DNA of 64,000 bases from Planctomycetota bacterium. GTDB taxonomy: Bacteria > Planctomycetota > Planctomycetia > Pirellulales > Pirellulaceae. The notes under the pieces were generated by a model. It made no database searches. It worked only from the letters and a program-made list of their open reading frames with translations, and had not been told where the DNA came from. A program made the position numbers and the translations under genes. This document shows, in pieces, positions 19,201-27,468 of this stretch (its first letter is position 1; each line of letters begins with the position of its first letter). The stretch lies in the NCBI GenBank assembly GCA_963204915.1, contig CAUJHS010000022.1:558001-622000 (forward strand), in the 5' to 3' direction.

Positions 19201-19725
19201 ATGCGTTTGTTCTCCAAAGGGTGTCTTTCTCTGTTGGTGTTCGCTGGACTTTTCGGCAGTGCAGCGGCGCATCCTTTTCACGTGAGTATTGCAGAGGCGG
19301 AATTCAAACCTCAAACCGGCATGCTGGAAGTTTCGTTGCGCGTGCACCCCTCCGATTTAGAGACCGCGCTGCGTAAACAAACACGCGAACCCGTCGTTCT
19401 GGAAACATCGCCGAACGTCGACGAACAGATTCTTGCCTACTTGCGGCGTGCCTTTGTTGTAAAAACCGCTGAAGGCAACGCCGCGGAGATTCGCTGGATC
19501 GGCAAAGAGGTTTCGGTCAAACATGCATGGCTCTACTTTGAGATACCGCTGAAAGACGGTTTGCCGGGCGCCGAGTTTTCCCAGCGGCTTTTTTTCGAGT
19601 TGCTACCGGATCAGGTGAACACCATTAATTTTCGTCAAGGTCAACGTCAAGCGACGCTCCATTTCACCCGCGCCGAACCGGTAAAGCGATTCGCCTGGAC
19701 GTCTCGCTCTGCACAAAAACCATGA
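19201..19725 (+). CDS. DUF6702 family exported protein
   Basis: A 174-residue protein starting at the ATG at 19201, which gives a clean signal peptide (MRLFSKGCLSLLVFAGLFGS, cleavage after AAA) and a mature start HPFHVSIAEAEF. That start, followed by LEVSLRVHPSDLETALRK, fits DUF6702, whose members begin with a conserved His-Pro-x-His shortly after the signal. The HPFH motif at the mature N-terminus resembles a metal-binding amino-terminal motif, but this is inference. An alternative ATG lies nine codons upstream. It is followed after 124 bases by folC. Function unknown. Confidence 0.8.
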   Translation: MRLFSKGCLSLLVFAGLFGSAAAHPFHVSIAEAEFKPQTGMLEVSLRVHPSDLETALRKQTREPVVLETSPNVDEQILAYLRRAFVVKTAEGNAAEIRWIGKEVSVKHAWLYFEIPLKDGLPGAEFSQRLFFELLPDQVNTINFRQGQRQATLHFTRAEPVKRFAWTSRSAQKP

Positions 19726-19849
19726 GAAGCGACGTCGGCTGCGTCGTGCGCGTTCGAACGAGCAGGTCTCTGCCGGGCGAAATATTCACCTCCCAGACTC
19801 ACCGGCCTTTGGTAGAATTGCGATATGTCCCTTACTGAGGATCCACCCG

Positions 19850-21331
19850 TTGATAGATTTCGCCGCGCTCTTAGACCTTGAGAAAACTCCGGCGGCGTTG
19901 CCGTATGATGCGCGGGCATACGACTTAGAGGGATTCCGAGATTGGCTGGCCGAACTGGGCAACCCCGAACGCGGCCAAAGTTTCGTGCATATCGCGGGCA
20001 CCAAAGGCAAAGGGTCAACCGCGGCTTTAGTCGAGTCGATGCTCCTCGCGCTCGGCTATTCGACGGCGACGTTTACTAGTCCGCATTTGGCTCACTTTGG
20101 CGAGCGATACCGGTACGACGGGGCGCCTTGGAGCCTGGGTGAGTTCGAGGCCGCGTTGAATCGCTTAAATGCTGCAAGCCAGCCGCCCTGGCGCGACGCG
20201 CTCAAATCGCCGCATCGATTCCGAACGGCGTTTGAATTCATGACCATGGTCGCCTTGCGCGAATTTTCCGAACGCCGTCAACGCCTCGAAAACCAACCGT
20301 CGCCGCGGCGCCAAGTTGTGTGCTGGGAAACCGGTCTGGGCGGCCGCCTTGATTGCACCAACGTGGTGGACCCGCTCGTATCGGTAATCACCACGTTGGG
20401 GCTGGAGCACACCGCCATCCTGGGCGATACGATCGAACAAATTGCAACAGAAAAAGCCGGAATCATTAAACCTGGTCGGCCGGTCGTCGTGGCACGACAG
20501 ACGGCAGAATTCGCTGCCCGTGCGTTGGCCGTGATTCGTCGCCGCGCCGAGGAACTCAACGCTCCGTTATGGCTGGCCTGGGAAACCTGTCCCGTCGTAT
20601 CCGGGCGACAAACGTCTGCGGGACAAACGGTTGAGTTTGTAACGCCCGGCGGCCTACGTCAGCTGGCCCACCTTCCTTTGCATGGGCCCTTCCAACAGGG
20701 CAACCTTGAGGCGGCTTTGACGGCGGTGTGGCTGGCCGCGTCAGCGGAGCAAAACGACGGCAATGTATCGACGGACGGCACAACGACTCATTCAGCCCAA
20801 CTCGATCGAGCGACTTTCTCCGCCGCTTTAACACGGGGGGTCGCTGCGTGTTGCTGGCCGGGCCGATTCGAGCTGCACCGGTCGCCCTCAGGGCAGATGC
20901 TCGTGCTCGATGGCGCCCATTGCCCGTTGAGCGCCGCAGCAGCCGCAGAAGCCCTGCAAGTCTGGCGCCGCGAGGGCGTTTTGTCCCCGGGGCAGCCTGT
21001 GGACATCCTCTGGGGCATGCAGCGCGACAAGAAACATGAGGAGTTCCTGACGTCGCTAATTCGCCCCGAAACCCGCGCCGCGTTTGGAGTCGTCCATACC
21101 TACCCCGTAACAGGAGTGCGCGGAGCCGACGCCGAAACGCTTGCCGAAGCCGCTCGCGGGTTTGGCCTGGCCGTGCAATCGCATCCTTCGCCGCAGTCCG
21201 CGTTAAAGGCGGCGGCCGGCAGTGGACGCCCGGTGCTCGCAGTCGGCACGCTTTACACTCTTGCGGAATTGCGCGAGCATTGGCGCGAACTCCAGATGCT
21301 CGCCGCGTCGCACGAGAAACCGTCACGCTAG
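19850..21331 (+). CDS. folC: Bifunctional folylpolyglutamate synthase/dihydrofolate synthase
   Basis: A 493-residue Mur-ligase-fold enzyme that adds glutamate to dihydropteroate and then to folates using ATP. Visible motifs are the P-loop HIAGTKGKGSTAALVESML (about 47-65), TSPHLAHFGERYRYDG, the ETGLGGRLDCTNVV block, and the C-terminal Mur-ligase region VLDGAHCPLSAAAAAEAL with LWGMQRDKKHEEFL. The assigned start is a TTG; the frame stays open upstream without an ATG, and a CTG at 19835 is an alternative, so the N-terminus is uncertain by a few codons. The stop overlaps the convergent ABC gene by four bases (CTAG). Confidence 0.93.
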   Translation: MIDFAALLDLEKTPAALPYDARAYDLEGFRDWLAELGNPERGQSFVHIAGTKGKGSTAALVESMLLALGYSTATFTSPHLAHFGERYRYDGAPWSLGEFEAALNRLNAASQPPWRDALKSPHRFRTAFEFMTMVALREFSERRQRLENQPSPRRQVVCWETGLGGRLDCTNVVDPLVSVITTLGLEHTAILGDTIEQIATEKAGIIKPGRPVVVARQTAEFAARALAVIRRRAEELNAPLWLAWETCPVVSGRQTSAGQTVEFVTPGGLRQLAHLPLHGPFQQGNLEAALTAVWLAASAEQNDGNVSTDGTTTHSAQLDRATFSAALTRGVAACCWPGRFELHRSPSGQMLVLDGAHCPLSAAAAAEALQVWRREGVLSPGQPVDILWGMQRDKKHEEFLTSLIRPETRAAFGVVHTYPVTGVRGADAETLAEAARGFGLAVQSHPSPQSALKAAAGSGRPVLAVGTLYTLAELREHWRELQMLAASHEKPSR

Positions 21332-22125
21332 TGCGCCGTCGCGCTTTTGACGGTGGTTTGGTTGCGTTCCAGGTCGGCGAAGGCTTTGAGCTTGCCTTCG
21401 TACACCTCGCTTAACAGTTCGGGATGCAACACGGCCGCAGGAGGGCCAACTGCGTACAAACGCTGTTTGATCAGAACAATCGTGTCGAAATACTCCGCCG
21501 CGGTTCCCAGATCGTGATGCACCACAACGAGCGTGCGACCGGCCGCGCGCGTGCGCTCCAGCACGTCCAAAATGGCGCGTTCTGTGGCTGCATCAACGCC
21601 GGCAAAGGGCTCATCCAAGAGCAAGATCTCGGCGCCTTGGGCCATCGCGCGCGCCATGAAGACCCTTTGTTGCTGTCCGCCGGAAAGTTGACCAATTTGA
21701 CGATGGGCGAATTCCTCCATGCGCACCATTTTGAGCGCTTCGTCCGACAAACGACGATCTTGAGCGTTCAGGTCGCGCCACCAAGGAACGTGGCCAAAAC
21801 GTCCCATCTGGGCGACTTCCCGCACCGTGATGGGAAAACTCCAATCAACCGAGCCTCGCTGGGGAACGTACGCCACACGTCCTTTGGCCTTCTCGGCGGG
21901 TTCGCCAAATAGCCGCACTTCGCCAAAGTCGGGGTTTACGAACCCCAGAATCGCTTTAATGAGTGTCGATTTTCCCGAGCCATTCGGTCCGATCACACCG
22001 ACCAGCCGTCCGGGTTCAATCGTAAGCGAAATGTCCAGTAGCGCAAGCGTCGGGCCGTAACTGACCGTGAGGTTTTCGACCTCAATGGCGGGCGGCAGAC
22101 GAGTTGCCGAAGGCGCATCAGACAT
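21328..22125 (-). CDS. Metal ABC transporter ATP-binding protein (ZnuC/MntB type)
   Basis: A 265-residue ATPase. Walker A is GPNGSGKSTLIKA, the signature SGGQQQRVFMARA, and Walker B ILLLDEPFAGVD, followed by the switch histidine in VVHHDLG. The closest pattern is the zinc/manganese importer family. I chose the ATG at 22125 because it overlaps the upstream gene's stop in an 8-base ATGTCTGA, a common coupling arrangement; the frame is open further upstream, but that would run through the neighbour. The usual next gene, the membrane permease, is absent because folC converges here. Confidence 0.92.
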   Translation of the reverse strand: MSDAPSATRLPPAIEVENLTVSYGPTLALLDISLTIEPGRLVGVIGPNGSGKSTLIKAILGFVNPDFGEVRLFGEPAEKAKGRVAYVPQRGSVDWSFPITVREVAQMGRFGHVPWWRDLNAQDRRLSDEALKMVRMEEFAHRQIGQLSGGQQQRVFMARAMAQGAEILLLDEPFAGVDAATERAILDVLERTRAAGRTLVVVHHDLGTAAEYFDTIVLIKQRLYAVGPPAAVLHPELLSEVYEGKLKAFADLERNQTTVKSATAH

Positions 22126-22732
22126 GGAACGCCTTTCGTTGAACATGCCCCCTCGACTCGCAACGAGCAGCCGCGAACCGGCCGGAACGGCCTCTCCAAT
22201 TCCCAGTATGATCGTCCATGTTTGCGGATGCGTCCAGCGCCGCGTCAAGACGCACTGTCCCGCGTACCGGCAAACCCGGTTCCGACCATAGTGTTTCGTC
22301 TGCAATCGGATGACCATCGCGAAGCACGCGCACCCTTACCGCATGGGTCATGGGCGAGGCCTGATCGCTCGGATGCGCTTCGAGATAAAACTCGTTCATG
22401 CCAGAAGTTATGCCCTGGATGTCTTCAACGCGTAGGGGCGTTCCTGCCGCAATCGACTCTTTGGAGCGAATCAATTCGCGACCTTGAAAGAGCACCAGGA
22501 GCGAAGTTTCTTCGGTCGGCTCCAGCGCGAACGCGCTAGCGCCCCCCGCATCAAACGTCAGCGTCACCTCAACCGAAAATTTTCCTGTGGCAATCTCGAC
22601 GTGCTGCGCGTCTTGGCCCTGCACCGTGCGTTGCCGCACCTCCTCGGACAGGCGGAGGTAGCCGCCCACCGTTCCGAAAATCGCCAGACATAGCAACAGG
22701 GCAAGCAGAGGACGCATGGGTGGGTTAATCAT
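22118..22732 (-). CDS. Unrecognised exported protein in metal-transport operon
   Basis: A 204-residue protein with an N-terminal hydrophobic segment (about 7-24, LLALLLCLAIFGTVGGYL) that is either a signal peptide or a membrane anchor. The remainder is predicted mostly beta (VEIATGKFSVEVTLTFDAGG, VRVRVLRDGHPIADETLW), like a small periplasmic immunoglobulin- or cupredoxin-type fold. I do not recognise the family. It sits between the solute-binding protein and the ATPase, and overlaps the ATPase start, so it probably has an accessory role in metal uptake. It has no conserved His/Cys cluster that would mark it as a metal carrier. The last 30 or so residues are basic. Confidence 0.75.
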   Translation of the reverse strand: MINPPMRPLLALLLCLAIFGTVGGYLRLSEEVRQRTVQGQDAQHVEIATGKFSVEVTLTFDAGGASAFALEPTEETSLLVLFQGRELIRSKESIAAGTPLRVEDIQGITSGMNEFYLEAHPSDQASPMTHAVRVRVLRDGHPIADETLWSEPGLPVRGTVRLDAALDASANMDDHTGNWRGRSGRFAAARCESRGHVQRKAFHV

Positions 22733-22833
22733 GAACGACGCACTGTGACCGAACGCGACCGACCAGCCTTCGGTATATTCGCCCGGTCACTCGAACTACG
22801 TTACGCATCTTACCGAGAACATGACAGTACAAG

Positions 22834-23733
22834 CTACTTAAGCGCCTGCACAATTTTGAGTGTGTTCTCGCGCATCATGCCCAAGTAAGTTTCGCCTGCG
22901 GTGTGAGGCCCCCCCATGGAGTCAGAATACAACTCGCCGCCCACCATCACGCCTGCTTCTTTGGCGATCTCTTGCACCGTTTTCGGGTTGATGCTCGTTT
23001 CGACAAAAATCGCTTTCACGCCGTACTTCCGAATCGACGTAACCGTTTGGCGGCGGCGCTCGGGCGTAATACCGCCGCCGATTTCTTCACCGGTCGACCA
23101 TCCAGCCGGTGAAGCCGCTTGAAAACCGTATTGTCGGCAGTAGTAGTTAAAGGCGTCGTGACTGGTGACAAGCACTCGCTGTCCCGCGGGAATTCCGTTC
23201 ACTTGCGATTGAATCCAAGCATGCAAAACCTGAAGCTGGCTCAGATACAATGCTGCCCGCGCTCGGTACTCGGCTGCGTGCGACGGATCAATCTGGCTCA
23301 CCGCCTTAGCAATGTTGCGCACATAAACGGCCGCATTCAGAGGTGAGAACCACCCGTGGGGATCTTTATACGGCGTGCCCCCCTCTTTCAACTCAAGAGG
23401 CTCAACCCCCTCAATACAGGAAACCAAAGACTTGTTCGCGTCGCGCGCCAACGACTGCATCCAGTCTTTCCCTTCCAAATGCCAGCCGTTTTCTAAGCAC
23501 AAGTCGGCCGCCGCCACGAGTTTTACGTCATCGGGCTTGACTTGATACAAGTGCGGGTCCTGGCCTGGTGCGAGAATACAGCGCACTTCACAACGATCAC
23601 CGACCACCTGCCGGGCAAAGTCGGCAACCTGGGTGGTCGAGCAGACGATGAGCAGCTTTTCTTGCGCCGCGGCAGACCGGCTTGCGTCAGGCAAGAATAA
23701 TAGTCCCGCAATCAGCAGGAAGGCGATTCGCAT
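22834..23733 (-). CDS. Metal ABC transporter substrate-binding protein (TroA/ZnuA type)
   Basis: A 299-residue cluster A-I binding protein. The start at 23733 gives a signal peptide (MRIAFLLIAGLLFLPDAS). Likely metal ligands are H61 (GQDPHLYQ), H126 (KDPHGWF), H192 (VTSHDAF), E245 (IFVETSINPK) and D271 (LYSDSMG). The Glu and Asp in the last two positions are more typical of manganese/iron binders such as PsaA and MntC than of zinc binders, and no His-rich loop is seen, so manganese is somewhat favoured. It leads the operon, with the unknown exported protein 101 bases downstream. A palindromic operator pair lies about 60 bases upstream. Confidence 0.92.
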   Translation of the reverse strand: MRIAFLLIAGLLFLPDASRSAAAQEKLLIVCSTTQVADFARQVVGDRCEVRCILAPGQDPHLYQVKPDDVKLVAAADLCLENGWHLEGKDWMQSLARDANKSLVSCIEGVEPLELKEGGTPYKDPHGWFSPLNAAVYVRNIAKAVSQIDPSHAAEYRARAALYLSQLQVLHAWIQSQVNGIPAGQRVLVTSHDAFNYYCRQYGFQAASPAGWSTGEEIGGGITPERRRQTVTSIRKYGVKAIFVETSINPKTVQEIAKEAGVMVGGELYSDSMGGPHTAGETYLGMMRENTLKIVQALK

Positions 23734-23772
23734 ACGTTGAGCGCACCTCGGAGATTCGAACAAGTTAAGCAA

Positions 23773-23809
23773 TTTGAATAGTCGCAACAATAATTTTGAG
23801 TAGTCAAAA
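23773..23809 (-). promoter_or_regulatory. Paired palindromic sites upstream of the metal-transport operon
   Basis: A perfect inverted repeat TTTTGA-GTAG-TCAAAA lies at 23794-23809. A degenerate copy, TTTGAATAGTCGCAA, starts at 23773; it matches TTTGAGTAGTCAAAA at 12 of 15 positions and is offset by 22 bases, close to two helical turns. This suggests cooperative binding of a dimeric repressor, most simply a metal sensor, to the promoter of the solute-binding gene. The sequence does not match a Fur, Zur or MntR consensus that I know, so the regulator is not named. Confidence 0.55.
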
Positions 23810-23896
23810 CCACTTCAAGTGTACTGGCGAGCCTACGCTCGTCAAGGGCGAATCGACCCGAACGAAAAAAATGCGCGAACCTGACCACCGCGCGAC

Positions 23897-23925
23897 TTGA
23901 CTTAGTGTTAACACAACACTATGAT
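23897..23925 (+). promoter_or_regulatory. Sigma-70-type promoter of the NAD/ADP-ribose cluster
   Basis: TTGACT at 23897-23902, a 17-base spacer, and TATGAT at 23920-23925. Both hexamers are close to consensus with ideal spacing. Transcription would start near 23932, leaving a short leader to the ATG at 23956, with the purine-rich ribosome site AGAGGCGGAG at about 23945-23954. The spacer is almost exactly the inverted repeat described separately. Confidence 0.75.
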
Positions 23926-23946
23926 TCGTGTACACAGAACACTAAG
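23903..23946 (+). promoter_or_regulatory. Operator-like inverted repeats over the nudix-regulator promoter
   Basis: A perfect repeat TAGTGTT-N5-AACACTA occupies 23903-23921, precisely between and touching the -35 and -10 hexamers. A third half-site AACACTAAG at 23938-23946 is the exact reverse complement of CTTAGTGTT at 23901-23909, and lies 23 bases beyond the second half-site. A palindrome GTGTACAC (23928-23935) lies between. Binding here would block RNA polymerase. The obvious candidate is the NrtR-like protein encoded just downstream, acting as an autorepressor. Confidence 0.65.
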
Positions 23947-23955
23947 AGGCGGAGC

Positions 23956-24645
23956 ATGCCCTTTCAATATCAATTTCCCCGTGCGGCGCTCACGGTCGAC
24001 TGCGTAGTCTTTGGCCTGGACGAAGTCGACCTGAAGGTGCTTCTGATCCAGCGGGACATACCTCCCTTTGAAGGCCGCTGGGCCCTTCCGGGCGGATTTG
24101 TTCGACTTGAAGAAACCCTTGAAGAAGCGGCTCAACGCGAGTTGGCCGAGGAAACGGGCATCCGTGACGTGTTCTTAGAACAACTTTACACCTTTGGCGA
24201 CGTGCATCGCGATCCGCGAGAACGCGTGGTCACCGTGGCGTACTACGCCTTAGTCAATCTGCAAGGTCATACCATCCAAGCGACGACGGACGCAAGAAAT
24301 GCTGCGTGGTTCGCCTTGGACGATACACCGCCGCTGGCGTTTGACCACGATCGCATTTTGCAAACCGCCTATGAACGGTTGAAGGGAAAAGTTCGCTACC
24401 AACCAATCGGCTTCGAATTGCTGCCCGACAAGTTCACGCTCCGGCATTTGCAGCACTTGTACGAGAAAGTGCTGGACCGCGAGTTAGACAAGCGCAACTT
24501 TCGCAAGAAGATCCTCGGCATGGGGCTTTTGCAAGAGTTGGATGAAGTCGAGCAAGACGTGGCGCATCGCGCCGCGCGGCTGTACCGTTTCGATCACAAG
24601 AAGTACGAGCGGCTTACGAAGCAAGGTTTCAATTTCGAGATTTAG
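23956..24645 (+). CDS. nrtR: NrtR-type Nudix-winged-helix transcriptional regulator
   Basis: A 229-residue protein with an N-terminal Nudix domain (about 8-140) and a C-terminal winged helix (about 150-225; [30 protein letters not shown]). This fusion defines NrtR, which represses NAD-biosynthesis and salvage genes in many bacteria, with ADP-ribose or a related nucleotide as anti-repressor (family knowledge). The Nudix box is complete, G-x5-E-x7-REL-x-EE-x-GI, so it may still hydrolyse ADP-ribose, unlike many regulatory NrtRs that lost catalysis. The start at 23956 has a good ribosome site and places the gene 30 bases after the -10 box. Head of the nine-gene NAD cluster. Confidence 0.88.
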   Translation: MPFQYQFPRAALTVDCVVFGLDEVDLKVLLIQRDIPPFEGRWALPGGFVRLEETLEEAAQRELAEETGIRDVFLEQLYTFGDVHRDPRERVVTVAYYALVNLQGHTIQATTDARNAAWFALDDTPPLAFDHDRILQTAYERLKGKVRYQPIGFELLPDKFTLRHLQHLYEKVLDRELDKRNFRKKILGMGLLQELDEVEQDVAHRAARLYRFDHKKYERLTKQGFNFEI

Positions 24646-24692
24646 CGTGCGGACGCACAAACATTCCGACGGAACAAGAAGAGAACACCGCT

Positions 24693-25157
24693 GTGGTCGT
24701 TCACGTGGTCAACGGCGATCTGCTAGACCAATCGGTTGACGCCATCGTCAACGCTTGGAACCGCAACGTCATCCCCTGGTGGCTGTTGTTGCCCCAAGGT
24801 GTTTCGGGCGCGATCAAGCGTCGTGCGGGGGTGGCGCCATTCCGCGAGTTGGCCCGGCTTGGGCCTATTCCGCTGGGCGGCGCGGTCGCCACGTCCGCAG
24901 GTCGGCTGCCGTATCGGGCCATCATTCATGTGGCGGGAATCAACCTGATGTGGCGAGCCAGCGAGTATTCGATTCGAGCTTCCGTGCGCAACGCCATGCA
25001 AGTGGCCCAGACGATTGGCGTAACGTCAATCGCCTTTCCACTGATCGGCGCCGGCTCAGGCGGATATCGGCGCCAAGAGGCGCTCCGACTCATGACCGAC
25101 GAGTTTTCCAACCTGGATTGGGCAGTCGACGCCCGACTGGTGATTTATCCAGAGTAG
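24693..25157 (+). CDS. Macro-domain ADP-ribose-binding/hydrolase protein
   Basis: A 154-residue single macro domain with a GTG start after a purine-rich site (AAGAAGAG). Characteristic parts are VVNGDLLDQSVDAIVNAWNRN (split: NGDLLDQSVDAIV and NAWNRN), the loop GVSGAIKRRAG, PLGGAVATSAGRL and the phosphate loop PLIGAGSGGYRRQEAL. Macro domains bind ADP-ribose; many remove ADP-ribose from proteins or nucleic acids, dephosphorylate ADP-ribose 1''-phosphate or deacetylate O-acetyl-ADP-ribose. ADP-ribose 1''-phosphate derives from the product of KptA, encoded two genes downstream, which makes that activity attractive here (inference). 47 bases after nrtR. Confidence 0.9.
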   Translation: MVVHVVNGDLLDQSVDAIVNAWNRNVIPWWLLLPQGVSGAIKRRAGVAPFRELARLGPIPLGGAVATSAGRLPYRAIIHVAGINLMWRASEYSIRASVRNAMQVAQTIGVTSIAFPLIGAGSGGYRRQEALRLMTDEFSNLDWAVDARLVIYPE

Positions 25158-25209
25158 ACATCTGGCTTCCTCCAAGAATGCCTTAAACAAGAGCAAAGGT
25201 GCGCAGGCG

Positions 25210-25839
25210 ATGAATCCAAGGAACGCGCTCGTGCTGGTCGACATTCAATACGACTTTTTGCCCGGCGGCGCGCTGGCTGTGCCGGACGGAGACGCCATTA
25301 TTCCTATCGTGAACCAGCTTCAACATCGGTTCGACCTGGTGGTCGCAACACAAGACTGGCACCCGGAGGATCACGCGAGTTTCGCCGCGAATCATTCGGG
25401 CCGGCGCGTGGGAGAACTGATCGTTCTCGACGGTCTGGAACAACGGCTTTGGCCCGTCCATTGCGTTCAGAATACCTATGGAGCGGAACTCGCGGCAGAA
25501 CTCGACGCCAGCCGAATTTCGCGCGTATTTCGCAAAGGGGTCGATCCTTGCATCGACAGCTACAGCGGGTTCTTTGACAACGGGCATCGTCGCGCTACCG
25601 GACTGGGCGACTACCTGCACGAACACGGCGTAGCCCAGGTCTACATCGTAGGCCTGGCCTCGGATTACTGCGTCAAATTTACAGCTCTAGACGCACAACG
25701 GCTGGGGTTCGCCACCTATGTGATTGAAGACGTTTGTCGCGGCGTGAACCTCGCGCCGAACGACGTAGCCCTGGCGCTGAACGAACTGCGTCAGGCCGGC
25801 GTGCACGTGATTCGAAGCGACGATGCGGTCGTGGCATGA
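25210..25839 (+). CDS. pncA: Nicotinamidase
   Basis: A 209-residue isochorismatase-fold enzyme converting nicotinamide to nicotinate and ammonia, the entry to deamidated NAD salvage. The catalytic triad is D11 (LVDIQYDF), K109 (FRKGVD) and C154 (ASDYCVKFTA). The metal-site residues D49, H51 and H55 lie in TQDWHPEDH. Length matches E. coli PncA (about 213). Every NAD-consuming reaction of ADP-ribosylation, including KptA, releases nicotinamide, which PncA would recover. It sits 52 bases after the macro gene and 48 before kptA. No nicotinate phosphoribosyltransferase is in the window. Confidence 0.94.
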   Translation: MNPRNALVLVDIQYDFLPGGALAVPDGDAIIPIVNQLQHRFDLVVATQDWHPEDHASFAANHSGRRVGELIVLDGLEQRLWPVHCVQNTYGAELAAELDASRISRVFRKGVDPCIDSYSGFFDNGHRRATGLGDYLHEHGVAQVYIVGLASDYCVKFTALDAQRLGFATYVIEDVCRGVNLAPNDVALALNELRQAGVHVIRSDDAVVA

Positions 25840-25887
25840 ACTTCCGATTTTAGAAAACCCTAGCAATTATTGCAGGAAATTTTTGTC

Positions 25888-26433
25888 ATGAACGCGGAAC
25901 AAACCAAACGCCTGAGCAAGTTTCTGAGTTATGTGTTGAGGCATGATCCCGGATCAATCGGCGTCGAACTATCGCCCGCAGGTTGGATCGCGGTTGACGC
26001 ACTCCTAACGGCGTCGCGCAAGCACGGCAAACCTCTTTCGCGCGAGCAATTGGAGCAAATCGTTCATGGCAACGATAAGCAACGCTTTGCCTTCAGCGAG
26101 GATGGTCTTCAAATTCGAGCCAACCAAGGCCACTCCCTATCGGTCGACCTTGGTTATGAACCGGCACAGCCGCCGGAAGTGCTGTACCACGGCACCACAC
26201 ACAAGTTTCTCGACTCGATCCGGCAGCATGGCCTGCAAAAACGAAGTCGTCATCATGTCCACCTGTCGGTAACGCAAGAGACCGCGGCAGCCGTCGGCGC
26301 GCGGCGAGGAAAACCAACGATTTTGACCATTCGTTCGCGTGAGATGCACGAGGCAGGCTGTGCGTTCTACGTAACCCCGAATCAGGTTTGGCTGACGGAG
26401 GAAGTTCCACCTCATTACATCGAATTCCCATAA
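25888..26433 (+). CDS. kptA: RNA 2'-phosphotransferase Tpt1/KptA
   Basis: A 181-residue KptA. The N-terminal lobe has SYVLRHDP (R18, H19) and IRANQGHS (R78, H82); the C-terminal ADP-ribosyltransferase-type lobe has YHGTTHKFLDSI (100-111) and RHHVHLS (R121). These match the catalytic arginine/histidine set of the family. Tpt1 transfers an internal RNA 2'-phosphate to NAD in two steps, releasing nicotinamide and ADP-ribose 1'',2''-cyclic phosphate. In bacteria without tRNA splicing the natural RNA is unclear, and some family members cap RNA or DNA ends with ADP-ribose. The start at 25888 is the conserved ATG. Flanked by pncA and an ADP-ribosylglycohydrolase. Confidence 0.94.
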   Translation: MNAEQTKRLSKFLSYVLRHDPGSIGVELSPAGWIAVDALLTASRKHGKPLSREQLEQIVHGNDKQRFAFSEDGLQIRANQGHSLSVDLGYEPAQPPEVLYHGTTHKFLDSIRQHGLQKRSRHHVHLSVTQETAAAVGARRGKPTILTIRSREMHEAGCAFYVTPNQVWLTEEVPPHYIEFP

Positions 26434-26550
26434 CCCTCGCAAATCAAAATGGCGGGCGAAGGGCGTCGTTTCGCCGTGCGGTACAGCGGCAAACGCCACC
26501 CCAGCGGTAACACGGCTCGACGCTCGCCCAGGACTACGAAGGCGCCAGAC

Positions 26551-27402
26551 ATGCTCCTGGAAATCGCTATTGGCGACGCCTACGGCGCCGGTTTTGAATA
26601 TGCCGGCCCAGATCGTGGGAGCCGTCGGAATGACCTTTCCGGCTATGTAAAACATCCCCGGCATCGGCTGGTTCCCGGCTCGTACACTGATGATACGCAA
26701 ATGAGTCTGGCAATCGCCGAAGCGCTGGCGGAAGGCTTGCCCTGGACCCCGCTTCACCTCGCGCAGAAGTTTGTCGATTGCTTTCATCGCGATCCGCGCG
26801 AAGGTTACGCTTCGAGCTTTTATCATTTCCTGCGAAAGACCAAGAGTGGTGAAGCGTTCCTGGCGAATATTCGCTCAGACAGCGAAAAAAGCGGCGCCGC
26901 GATGCGAGCCGGCCCCTTAGGCGTTTTACCTACCGTGGGTGAAGTGATTGAACGTACAACCGTGCAAGCCGCTATTACCCACAATACGCCCTTGGGCATT
27001 TCGGCCGCAGTGGCGGCGGCACTGGCAAGCCACTATTGCTACCATCGGCTTGGACCGCTGGCCGATTTGGGGCGATTCGTGGAGCGGCATGTGCCGGGCG
27101 AATGGTCGACGCCGTGGCAAGGCAAAGTCAAAGCTCCTGGCTGGATGAGCGTGCGAGCGGCCATCACGGCGGTCAGGGCGAATCACCGGCTCAGCAATCT
27201 ACTCAAGGCGTGCGTCGCGTATGGCGGCGATGTGGACACCGTCGCCGCCATCGCCATGGCGGCCGCATCGTGTAGCCAAGAAATCGAACAAGACCTGCCG
27301 CCGCACCTGGTCCAGGGATTGGAGCGCGGCGACTACGGCGCCGACTACCTCATCGCGCTAGATCAGAAACTTCTCGACATGTTCCCGAGACCCTCAACCT
27401 AA
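26551..27402 (+). CDS. ADP-ribosylglycohydrolase family protein, copy 1
   Basis: A 283-residue DraG/ARH-fold protein. It starts MLLEIAIGDAYGAGFEYA, the usual family opening, after a GAAGG ribosome site; an in-frame ATG 34 codons upstream is less likely. The two metal-binding motifs are TDDT (46-49) and GGDVDT (225-230), both complete, so it should bind two magnesium ions and hydrolyse ADP-ribose from proteins or other acceptors. Substrates across the family include ADP-ribosyl-arginine, ADP-ribosyl-serine and O-acetyl-ADP-ribose. It differs clearly from the second copy, so they are unlikely to be a recent duplication. 117 bases after kptA. Confidence 0.9.
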   Translation: MLLEIAIGDAYGAGFEYAGPDRGSRRNDLSGYVKHPRHRLVPGSYTDDTQMSLAIAEALAEGLPWTPLHLAQKFVDCFHRDPREGYASSFYHFLRKTKSGEAFLANIRSDSEKSGAAMRAGPLGVLPTVGEVIERTTVQAAITHNTPLGISAAVAAALASHYCYHRLGPLADLGRFVERHVPGEWSTPWQGKVKAPGWMSVRAAITAVRANHRLSNLLKACVAYGGDVDTVAAIAMAAASCSQEIEQDLPPHLVQGLERGDYGADYLIALDQKLLDMFPRPST

Positions 27403-27468
27403 GGCCGGAAGCAATTCCCCCAGGAAGCCGCAGAATTTCAAGCTGGACTTTTCGGAAAGAGTACGACC

